Source: JBCBJZ01 sp038522635
GTDB taxonomy: Bacteria; Pseudomonadota; Alphaproteobacteria; Rhizobiales; Hyphomicrobiaceae
Direction of reading: 5' to 3'
DNA: 10,501 nucleotides
Assembly: GCA_038522635.1 (NCBI GenBank)
Contig: JBCBJZ010000129.1
Coordinates: forward strand, 1 to 10,501
Part shown: positions 1 through 5,696 of the stretch, piece by piece
How positions within the stretch are numbered: position 1 is the stretch's first letter
Layout of the letters: each line of letters opens with the position of its first letter
Position numbers and translations under genes: made by a program
Notes under the pieces: generated by a model
The model's database searches: none
What the model was told of the DNA's origin: nothing
What the model saw: the letters and a program-made list of their open reading frames with translations, nothing else

Positions 1-1227
1 CGCGCGGATCCACGGCTCTTCAATATGATCGATGCGGGTCACGTCCGGCATGTCGGCCGGGTTATGCATCTCGATCATCGCGCCGTCGTTCATATGGATG
101 TGGTAGACCACGCTGGGCGCCGTGGTGATCAGTTCAAGGTTGAACTCGCGCTCCAGCCGTTCGGTGATGATCTCCAGGTGCAGCAGCCCGAGGAAGCCAC
201 AGCGGAAGCCGAAGCCGAGCGCCGCTGACGTCTCCATCTCAAACGAGAAGCTGGCGTCGTTCAGACGTAACTTCGCCATGGCCGCGCGCAGGTCCTCAAA
301 ATCAGCCGCGTCGACCGGGAAGAGACCGCAGAAGACCACCGGTTGCGCCGGCTGGAAACCGGGCAGCGGCTCATCGCAAGGCTTCTTCTCGTCGGTGATC
401 GTATCGCCCACGCGCGTATCGGCGACCTGTTTGATGCCCGCCGTCAGGAAGCCGATTTCGCCCGGGCCAAGATCATCGAGCATTTCCTGTTTCGGCCGGA
501 AAATCCCGACGCGCTCAACGGGGTAGCTCGCGCCGGTAGACCAAAGCTTGATGCGCTGGCCCTTCTTGATGCGCCCGTTGATCACCCGCACCAGCACGAC
601 GACGCCGAGGTAGGGGTCGTACCAACTATCGACCAGCATGGCCTTGAGCGGCTCGTCCATGGTGCCGCCGGGGGCAGGCAGGCGCGTGACGATCGCTTCC
701 AGCACGTCCGCCACGCCCATGCCCGTCTTGGCTGAGATCGGCACCGCGTCACTGGCATCAAGACCGATGACGTCCTCGATCTGCTCCTTGACGCGGTCGA
801 CGTCGGCGGCCGGTAGATCGACCTTGTTGAGCACCGGCACGATCTCCAGGTCGTTGTCGATCGCTTGGTAGACGTTCGCGAGCGTTTGGGCTTCGACGCC
901 CTGGCTCGCGTCCACCACCAGCAGCGCGCCCTCGCAGGCGGCGAGCGAGCGTGACACTTCATAGGCGAAGTCCACGTGGCCGGGCGTGTCCATCAGGTTC
1001 AGTTGGTAGGTCTCGCCGTCCTTCGCCTTGTAATCGAGCCGGACCGTCTGCGCTTTGATGGTGATGCCGCGCTCACGCTCGATGTCCATCGAATCGAGCA
1101 GTTGCTCCTTCATCTCCCGGTCGGTGACGTTGCCGCAAAGCTGGATCAGCCGGTCGGCGAGCGTCGACTTGCCGTGGTCGATGTGCGCCACGATCGAGAA
1201 ATTGCGGATATGGGCGGTGTTGCTCAT
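1..1227 (-). CDS. lepA: Elongation factor 4 (LepA), translational GTPase, 3' end outside window
   Basis: LepA/EF4 is a ribosome-binding GTPase related to EF-G that acts in translation, associated with back-translocation and 30S biogenesis. The first 409 codons are present and the frame stays open to base 1; the family is about 600 residues, so roughly 190 C-terminal residues lie outside. Reading from ATG at 1227, the G1 motif AHIDHGKS is at residues 14–21, the switch I GIT at 54–56, the G3 motif DTPGH at 80–84 and the G4 motif NKVD at 134–137. Further on come the LepA-typical GFGFRCGFLGLLHLEI and, near the edge, the APSVVYHIHMNDG segment. The start gives the standard MSNTAHIRNFSIVAHIDHG beginning and has an AAGG Shine-Dalgarno (SD) sequence a few bases upstream. 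The gene appears monocistronic here. The upstream region holds inverted repeats described separately. Identity is certain from the motifs. Confidence 0.97.
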   Translation of the reverse strand, partial: MSNTAHIRNFSIVAHIDHGKSTLADRLIQLCGNVTDREMKEQLLDSMDIERERGITIKAQTVRLDYKAKDGETYQLNLMDTPGHVDFAYEVSRSLAACEGALLVVDASQGVEAQTLANVYQAIDNDLEIVPVLNKVDLPAADVDRVKEQIEDVIGLDASDAVPISAKTGMGVADVLEAIVTRLPAPGGTMDEPLKAMLVDSWYDPYLGVVVLVRVINGRIKKGQRIKLWSTGASYPVERVGIFRPKQEMLDDLGPGEIGFLTAGIKQVADTRVGDTITDEKKPCDEPLPGFQPAQPVVFCGLFPVDAADFEDLRAAMAKLRLNDASFSFEMETSAALGFGFRCGFLGLLHLEIITERLEREFNLELITTAPSVVYHIHMNDGAMIEMHNPADMPDVTRIDHIEEPWIRA

Positions 1228-1237
1228 GGTCACCTTG

Positions 1238-1289
1238 GACGTCGGGGCGCTCGGGTCGGTTCACATCAGATTGAAGCGGAACCGACGTC
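1238..1289 (-). promoter_or_regulatory. Inverted-repeat leader in front of lepA with two competing stems
   Basis: In the lepA mRNA leader, GACGTCGG (1289–1282) can pair with CCGACGTC (1245–1238), ending about 10 nt before the start codon and next to the AAGG ribosome site. The overlapping GTCGGTT (1286–1280) can instead pair with AACCGAC (1261–1255). Both stems are perfect (8 and 7 bp) and exclude each other. Function is inferred only; G+C-rich DNA gives chance pairings. Confidence 0.35.
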
Positions 1290-1386
1290 TAAGCTTTTGT
1301 TTTGTCGGCGTTCCCGGTTGCTGAGGGCACTTGGTCGGTCGGGAAGCGCAGCGACGATCATTGGTATCAGCGATATCACCGCAGCA

Positions 1387-1404
1387 GTCCGCTATAAAGC
1401 GGAC
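1387..1404. repeat. Perfect palindrome GTCCGCT-N4-AGCGGAC, possible operator of lepA
   Basis: Seven-base arms flank the loop ATAA. On the minus strand the centre reads TTTATAGC and could supply a −10 element (TATAGC), with GTGCCA 18 bases upstream as a poor −35. If so, this would be an operator over the lepA promoter. It has no T-tract on either side, so it does not look like an intrinsic terminator. Confidence 0.4.
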
Positions 1405-1486
1405 AGATGATCGCTGGCACGCAGGTCTTCTTACGGGTCCCCATACGACGGGCGAGCGGCGGCGAACGGGCGGGACCGTTCCAACG

Positions 1487-1516
1487 AAAAACGGCGCGCC
1501 TTTGAGACACGCCGTT
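1487..1516 (-). terminator. Intrinsic terminator of the L,D-transpeptidase gene
   Basis: On the minus strand AACGGCGTG (1516–1508) pairs with CGCGCCGTT (1498–1490), a 9-bp stem with one G·U pair and a 9-nt loop, followed directly by a run of five T (1491–1487). It begins about 70 nt after the stop codon of the transpeptidase gene. Stem plus T-run in the right orientation make this a standard rho-independent terminator. Confidence 0.75.
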
Positions 1517-1587
1517 CAACGATCATGAACCGTTCCAGAGTTCCAGCCTGCCGCCACTTTGATCTGCGGCGGCTGCCGTCCGCAGTC

Positions 1588-2202
1588 TTACCAACGGCGG
1601 CCGCTGGTCCGGCGCCAGGAGCCCTGGGTGCGACGGCGCGGCTTTTTGGCGACCTTCGGTGCTGGATTGAGCTTCGCGCCACCGTGCGCTGTCGGTTTGG
1701 GCTGGTAGCGCGATTTGATCACGTAGACCGGCGCGCCCACGTGCACGCGATCGTACAGGTCCACCACGTCTTTATTGTACATGCGGATGCAGCCGTTTGA
1801 GACCGCGCGGCCGATCGACCAGGACTGCGGCGTCCCGTGGATGCGCCACAGTGTCCAGCCCAGGTAAATCGCGCGCACGCCCAGCGGGTTATGCGGGCCA
1901 CCCTGGACGACGTTGTCCGGGTTCTCCGGATCGGTCCACTTCGGGTTTTCCTTCTTCTCGGTCACCACTTCCATGCCCGTCCAGATCTCTTCCTGGTTGC
2001 CAATCGACACCGGATACTGGATGGCGCGGCCGTTACCGAGCACGTAGTAGAGCTTGCGCTCCGAATTGATGATGACGATCGCGCCCATCGGATAGTTGAG
2101 GTTGAACGACACCAGACGGCGGGCCGCTTCCGCCGGTTGGCCCGCCGCGATCAGCACGCAAACGGCCGCAGCAAGCGAAAAGATGAGACGCATCAAAGAC
2201 AT
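1588..2202 (-). CDS. Exported L,D-transpeptidase (YkuD/ErfK family)
   Basis: Family members make 3→3 peptidoglycan cross-links or attach proteins to the peptidoglycan stem peptide, outside the inner membrane. Taking ATG at 2202 gives 204 residues. Residues 1–26 are a signal peptide (MR, then a hydrophobic LIFSLAAAVCVLIAA, cleavage after AEA). The YkuD domain spans about 40–163, with the catalytic His in IHGTPQ (H122) and the nucleophile Cys in SNGCIRM (C138), correctly spaced. The tail after 165 is strongly basic (KKPRRR, WRR, GRRW). A longer reading from 2289 would bury the signal peptide behind 29 extra residues, so the 2202 start is preferred; its ribosome site (GAGTGGG) is weak, and ATG at 2193 is an alternative. 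The gene stands alone and ends in an intrinsic terminator. Which transpeptidase subclass it belongs to cannot be told from this. Confidence 0.93.
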   Translation of the reverse strand: MSLMRLIFSLAAAVCVLIAAGQPAEAARRLVSFNLNYPMGAIVIINSERKLYYVLGNGRAIQYPVSIGNQEEIWTGMEVVTEKKENPKWTDPENPDNVVQGGPHNPLGVRAIYLGWTLWRIHGTPQSWSIGRAVSNGCIRMYNKDVVDLYDRVHVGAPVYVIKSRYQPKPTAHGGAKLNPAPKVAKKPRRRTQGSWRRTSGRRW

Positions 2203-2414
2203 GAATGACCCACTCGACAAAAGGTTAACGCGAACGTGCAAGGCACTGGATTTACGGGGCAACCTGACAGCGTGAACGATGTGGCGCAAGCGTGTGCGCT
2301 AACTTTTAAGTGAAATCACCAAAGGAACCCCAGTCTGGTTAACGAGGGGCCCGCGCTGTGCCCAGACCGTGCAAGAGCGGGGCGCTTGCACGCCTGGGCG
2401 CCTGGGCGATGACA
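2203..2414. other. Intergenic region: transpeptidase upstream region and dehydrogenase 3' end
   Basis: No gene is seen. The region must hold the promoter of the transpeptidase gene and the end of the dehydrogenase transcript, both on the minus strand. I cannot assign a −35/−10 pair with confidence. GGTTAACG occurs twice, at 2223–2230 and 2337–2344. A long hairpin lies at 2361–2398, and CGCCTGGG is repeated in tandem near 2391–2406. Confidence 0.6.
2361..2398. terminator. Long hairpin after the YihU-like gene, without a U-tract
   Basis: GTGCAAG (2369–2375) pairs with CTTGCAC (2385–2391), and CCCAG (2361–2365) with CTGGG (2394–2398), separated by a small internal loop. It sits 17 bases after the dehydrogenase stop codon on the minus strand, where a terminator would be expected, but no T-run follows. 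A competing stem, GTCTGG (2333–2338) with CCAGAC (2362–2367), overlaps it. It could be a rho-type or transcript-stabilising hairpin. Confidence 0.4.
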
Positions 2415-3338
2415 CTACGACTTGGCTGACAGTCTAGCGCGCTCGATTTGCGAAGCGTCACATGCCGCGTCCACCATGGCGGAGAAATCCTGCGGCCCGT
2501 GTCCGCGGGCCCTGGCGAGCGAGAACGCTTCGCGCGCGGCTGCCGCCACCGGCAACGGCACGCGCGCCGCGTTGGCCGCTTGCACGATGAGCGACAAATC
2601 TTTGTGGGCCAGATCGATGGTGAAGCCGGGGTCGGTATCGCCGGCGAGCACCTTGTTGGGCCAGTTTACTTTGAGTTGCCCGTTGGTTGCCGTGGTGCCG
2701 TGGATCACGTCCAGTGTGGTTGCGAGATCGAGGCCGAAGCGTTGTGAGAGGGCAAGCGCCTCCGCGTTGAGCTGGCACGAGATGATCGCAAGGTAATTGT
2801 TGATCAGTTTGGTACGGGTTCCGCTGCCGGCCGGCCCGCAATAGTGGATGGTGGTGCCCATGGCCTCCAACAGCGGTTCGATGCTTTCGAAATCCGCGCG
2901 GTCGCCGCCCACCATGAACAAGCTCTCGCCGCGATCGGCATGCCACGCAAGACGGCCGATCGGCGCATCGATCGCCCGGTGACCGCGTTCGCGCGCTTGT
3001 GCGTGCAGCTTATCGGTCGTCTCGGGATCGATGGTCGAAAGATCGATGATCAGGCTACCCACCGCCGCATGCTCGAAGACGCCGTCGGCGCCCATCACCA
3101 CGTCATCAACCTCGCGGCCCGTGGGAAGCACGGTGATGATGGTGCTGGCGGCTTGAGCGACAGCTGCAGGCGTTGGTGCGGCTTGTGCGCCCGCTTCGAC
3201 GAGGGCGCGCACGGGCTCATCGCGCACATCGTTGACGATCAGCTTGAAGCCCTTGCGCACGCAGTTGAGCGCCATGCCGCGGCCCATCGCGCCAAGCCCG
3301 ATGAAGCCGATCGTTTGTTCCTTGATGGATGTTGTCAT
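2415..3338 (-). CDS. NAD-dependent beta-hydroxyacid dehydrogenase, YihU (sulfolactaldehyde reductase)-like
   Basis: This belongs to the 3-hydroxyisobutyrate dehydrogenase family, cytoplasmic enzymes that interconvert hydroxyacids and their aldehydes. It has 307 residues, the usual length. The Rossmann motif GLGAMG is at 14–19, and Asp37 at the end of the second strand favours NAD(H) over NADP(H). The substrate loop reads DAPIGR (124–129) instead of the common APVSGG. The catalytic Lys177 lies in KLINNY, and WPNKVLAGD and DLAHKDL (K246) follow. From memory, the GR of the loop and the stretch from KLINNY to the C-terminus resemble E. coli YihU, which reduces 3-sulfolactaldehyde; activity on succinic semialdehyde has also been reported for YihU. 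The ATG at 3338 has a strong GGGAGGA ribosome site. No other sulfosugar genes are in the window, so the substrate is open. Confidence 0.9.
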   Translation of the reverse strand: MTTSIKEQTIGFIGLGAMGRGMALNCVRKGFKLIVNDVRDEPVRALVEAGAQAAPTPAAVAQAASTIITVLPTGREVDDVVMGADGVFEHAAVGSLIIDLSTIDPETTDKLHAQARERGHRAIDAPIGRLAWHADRGESLFMVGGDRADFESIEPLLEAMGTTIHYCGPAGSGTRTKLINNYLAIISCQLNAEALALSQRFGLDLATTLDVIHGTTATNGQLKVNWPNKVLAGDTDPGFTIDLAHKDLSLIVQAANAARVPLPVAAAAREAFSLARARGHGPQDFSAMVDAACDASQIERARLSAKS

Positions 3339-3342
3339 GGCG

Positions 3343-3349
3343 TCCTCCC
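3343..3349 (-). promoter_or_regulatory. Strong ribosome binding site of the YihU-like gene
   Basis: GGGAGGA on the minus strand lies 4 bases before the ATG at 3338. It is among the strongest Shine-Dalgarno sequences in the window and fixes the start. Confidence 0.8.
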
Positions 3350-3474
3350 AGCGTGTGCAAAGCCGCGCGTCGTTCCATGCGCGCGAGCGTGAACACCTTG
3401 GACCGGGCGCACCGGCGATGGCAACGCGCGAAGCGCGGTCATGGGGACTGCCGCACCATCGCCTTGCGAATCAC

Positions 3475-3512
3475 GCCAACGTCTCTGGCAAGCGCCAACG
3501 TATTTGGCAACG
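3475..3512. promoter_or_regulatory. Tandem 19-bp repeat of GCCAA/TTGGC half-sites, probable operator
   Basis: Two adjacent copies, 3475–3493 and 3494–3512, share GCCAACGTNTNTGGCAA. Each copy is an inverted repeat: GCCAA-N5-TTGGC in the second, with one arm base changed in the first. The half-sites therefore alternate in orientation four times with even spacing. They lie in the divergent gap between the YihU-like gene and the HAD gene, ending 30 bases before the HAD start codon, which suits a dimeric repressor bound at two neighbouring sites. The cognate regulator is not in the window. Confidence 0.5.
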
Positions 3513-3542
3513 ACGTGTGCGGTTCAAAGCGAGAGGCTGACG

Positions 3543-4568
3543 ATGGCAGGGCAAAGCGAGCTTCAAAAACGTAAGGCTGCGGCGAAGGCAGCCCCCCAAC
3601 GCGCGTTGAAACCGTCCGACAAGTCTTCCGCTAAGCCGACCTCACCCAAACCGACAGCGCCTCAATCGGTTGCCGCCAAACGCAAGAGCAGCCGCAGCGA
3701 ACCGGCGCGCCCCGCGTTCGACAAAAAGACGATCGCGCTCGTCTACGATTTCGACGGCACGCTGTCGCCCAAGCCCATGCAGGAATACACCTTCCTGCCG
3801 AAAATCGGCGAAGACCCCGCCGCCTTCTGGGCCGAGACGACCCGCTTTGCGCAAGAGCATCAGGCTGATCCCCTGATTACGTACATGCACCTCATGTACA
3901 AAAAGGCGAAAGAGCGCGGCGTGCGCATCGACCGCGATGATCTGGTGGGGCTCGGCCGTGACGTCGAACTCTTCAAGGGCGTTGAAGCGTGGTTCGATGC
4001 GGTCGACGGTTACGTGACCGGGAGCGCTAGCATACCCGGCCTGGAGGTTCGCCACTACCTCATCTCATCAGGTCTGCGCGAGATCGTTGAGGGCACCAGC
4101 ATTTTCCCCCGCTTCCACAACGTCTTTGCATCGGAATACTTCTTCGAAGCCTACGACGTCCCCTACCCTAAGCGGGTGATCTCAGACACCGGCAAGACGC
4201 AGTACCTGTTCCGCATCAACAAGGGCGTTGAAGATTTACGCCGCTCCATCAACCAGCACATGCCGGAAGCGGCGCGGCCGATCCCGTTCGCCAACATGAT
4301 CTATTTCGGCGATGGTGAAACGGACGTGCCGTCCATGGCGGTGACGCGCAAGAACGGCGGGCATGCGGTCGCCGTGCACGCGCCGGGCGCCAACCGCGCG
4401 CGCTGTGTTGAACTGTTCCGGGCGGGCCGCTGCGATTTTTTCGCGCCGGCCGACTATCGTGAAGGATCGGACTTGTTCCGCCGGACCTGTTTGCTGCTGG
4501 ATCAGATCGTGGCGGGGATCAGGGTCGCGCACGAAGCCTGGAGGCTGGAGCGCTCAACGCAGCGGTGA
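3543..4568 (+). CDS. HAD-superfamily hydrolase (phosphoserine phosphatase-like), function unknown
   Basis: This is a predicted cytoplasmic phosphatase of the haloacid dehalogenase superfamily, 341 residues. Motif I is DFDGT (nucleophile D69, acid/base D71). Motif II is probably the Ser in ISSG (S175/S176). Motif III Lys is K218 or K227. Motif IV is GDGETD (256–261), the Mg-binding end. Residues 75–160 form a helical C1-type cap, as in the phosphoserine phosphatase branch. Residues 1–58 are a Lys/Ala/Pro/Ser-rich, probably disordered extension. The ATG at 3543 is chosen because GAGAGG lies 6 bases upstream; the open frame reaches back to 3441, but that part would run through the tandem operator-like repeat and looks non-coding. 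Divergent from the YihU-like gene, with 204 bases between them. The substrate cannot be inferred. Confidence 0.88.
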   Translation: MAGQSELQKRKAAAKAAPQRALKPSDKSSAKPTSPKPTAPQSVAAKRKSSRSEPARPAFDKKTIALVYDFDGTLSPKPMQEYTFLPKIGEDPAAFWAETTRFAQEHQADPLITYMHLMYKKAKERGVRIDRDDLVGLGRDVELFKGVEAWFDAVDGYVTGSASIPGLEVRHYLISSGLREIVEGTSIFPRFHNVFASEYFFEAYDVPYPKRVISDTGKTQYLFRINKGVEDLRRSINQHMPEAARPIPFANMIYFGDGETDVPSMAVTRKNGGHAVAVHAPGANRARCVELFRAGRCDFFAPADYREGSDLFRRTCLLLDQIVAGIRVAHEAWRLERSTQR

Positions 4569-4589
4569 AGGGTGCGCGGCGGGCGGCAG

Positions 4590-4610
4590 CTTGACACACT
4601 GTCAAGTGTG
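4590..4610. promoter_or_regulatory. Two overlapping perfect palindromes before the SNase-like gene
   Basis: CTTGACA-CAC-TGTCAAG (4590–4606) and CACACT-GTCA-AGTGTG (4595–4610) are both perfect and share bases, so as RNA only one stem can form at a time. The left arm holds a perfect −35 hexamer TTGACA (4591–4596); the best −10 after it, TATCGC at 4612, has a short 15-base spacer. It lies 22 bases after the HAD stop and 27 before the GTG start. An operator over a promoter is the likeliest reading; there is no T-tract for a terminator. Confidence 0.45.
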
Positions 4611-4637
4611 GTATCGCGGATGAAGAGGCGTTGAGAC

Positions 4638-5696
4638 GTGGCGTTGGACCTCGCTGGGTGGCGTATCAGGCGGGTCGGCCCGATGGCCGCGGGTGCGCTC
4701 GCTTGCACGTTCTCGCTTCTGACGCACGCCCCGGCTCACGCCCAGGTTCAGGCTCAGGCGCCATCTCAGGACAGCGGGGTGGAGACGGCAGCGCCTTCCC
4801 GCTTCTTGCAGGTCGCGCCGGGTTGTCGCTTTCGGCGCAGTGCGGTCCATACGGTCGTTCGCGTGAACGCGCGCGCAAACCTGCAGCTTGAAGACCGCGC
4901 CCGCGTGCTGCTGCGCGGGTTGATCTTGCCTTCCGCACTCGATGTTGCGCCGTTAACGGCAACGCCTCGTGCCGCCGTCTGGCCGCCGCAGCGCGCGCTC
5001 GGTGCTGAATTGCGCCGCACCGTGGAAGGCCGCCGCGTCGCCGTCGCCTTCGCGCGCGGGCGCGACCGCTACGCCCGCCAATCCGCGCAGGTCTTTTTGA
5101 TGGGCAAGCGCGCGTCGACGGCCTTAGCCAGTGACGGGCCAGCTGAATCCATCGCGGACCGCTGGGTGCAAGCGTTGTTGGTCGAACGCGGTCTGGCCCG
5201 TGTTGATGTCGCCGCCATGCGCCCGGCCTGCGCTGTTGCCTTGCTGCGGCGGGAAGCGAAGGCCCGCAAGGCCCGACGCGGGCTTTGGGGCCGCTCCGCT
5301 TACGCGGTTGTGCGCGCAAACGCGCTTGCCGCCTTACGCCGCCGCGTCGGCAGCTACCAGATTATCGAGGGCCGGATTGCGGGCGTTGAAATGCGCGGGC
5401 GTCGTGTCCGCTTGGCGTTGGCATCGCGCGGTAAGAGCGCTACCGCATCGCTCTTCGGCTTGACGATCTGGCGCCGGATCCATCGCGCTTTGCTGCGAGA
5501 TGCTGCGGCCACGACGCTGGTTGGACGCCGCCTGGAGGTGCGCGGCTGGCTGATCCCCGGACGCGTGCCCCGCGTGCGCATCAGCCATCGCCATCAGCTC
5601 CGCCTGCTGCCTGCCTCGCAACCGGCTCTACAACCCTCACCAACGCCAACGCGGGCGCCAGCGCCCATCACAGCGCCGGGGCCGCCGCGCCGTTGA
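4638..5696 (+). CDS. Exported SNase-fold (thermonuclease-like) protein with degenerate active site
   Basis: The 352-residue reading begins at GTG 4638, which has AGAGG 9 bases upstream. It gives an RR-containing n-region, a hydrophobic segment and cleavage after HAHA or AHA near 35, so the protein is probably exported to the periplasm. ATG at 4683 is an alternative start with a shorter signal. Residues 70–218 follow the staphylococcal nuclease fold: RVLLRGLILP (89–98), DRYARQSA (143–150), WVQALLVERGLARV (176–189), and EAKARKARRGLWG (206–218). A second beta-rich, OB-like domain covers 240–323, and a Pro-rich tail ends the protein. In the usual R-L-x-G-I-D-A-P-E segment the Arg, Asp and Glu are replaced by Leu91, Ile96 and Ser99, while the later Arg (R147) remains. 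Nuclease activity is therefore doubtful. The 3' end overlaps hemW by 29 bp. Confidence 0.82.
   Translation: MALDLAGWRIRRVGPMAAGALACTFSLLTHAPAHAQVQAQAPSQDSGVETAAPSRFLQVAPGCRFRRSAVHTVVRVNARANLQLEDRARVLLRGLILPSALDVAPLTATPRAAVWPPQRALGAELRRTVEGRRVAVAFARGRDRYARQSAQVFLMGKRASTALASDGPAESIADRWVQALLVERGLARVDVAAMRPACAVALLRREAKARKARRGLWGRSAYAVVRANALAALRRRVGSYQIIEGRIAGVEMRGRRVRLALASRGKSATASLFGLTIWRRIHRALLRDAAATTLVGRRLEVRGWLIPGRVPRVRISHRHQLRLLPASQPALQPSPTPTRAPAPITAPGPPRR

Larger units (their letters stand above)
1228..1587. other. Gene-free stretch between lepA and the L,D-transpeptidase gene
   Basis: These 360 bases carry no convincing gene; the short open frames in them lack family features and plausible ribosome sites. 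The stretch holds, in minus-strand order, the terminator of the L,D-transpeptidase gene (1487–1516), a perfect 7-bp-arm palindrome (1387–1404) and an inverted-repeat leader just before lepA (1238–1289). The lepA promoter must lie here. A weak candidate has its −10 (TATAGC, minus strand) inside the palindrome. Confidence 0.7.

Noticed and set aside
582..962. Long open frame opposite or beside lepA with Arg/Ser-rich product
   Set aside because: It is a shadow frame of lepA with low-complexity composition and no family features.
2281..2320. CtrA-type site (TTAA-N7-TTAA) before the transpeptidase gene
   Set aside because: TTAA occurs, but no second TTAA lies seven bases away in either direction.
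3441..3542. Upstream extension of the HAD gene by 34 codons
   Set aside because: It would place the tandem operator-like repeat inside the gene, and the start at 3543 has a good ribosome site whereas 3441 does not.
4666..5319. 217-residue open frame on the minus strand across the SNase-like gene
   Set aside because: The product is an Arg/Ala/Pro-rich shadow typical of high-G+C antisense frames; the plus-strand frame has a signal peptide and recognisable domains.
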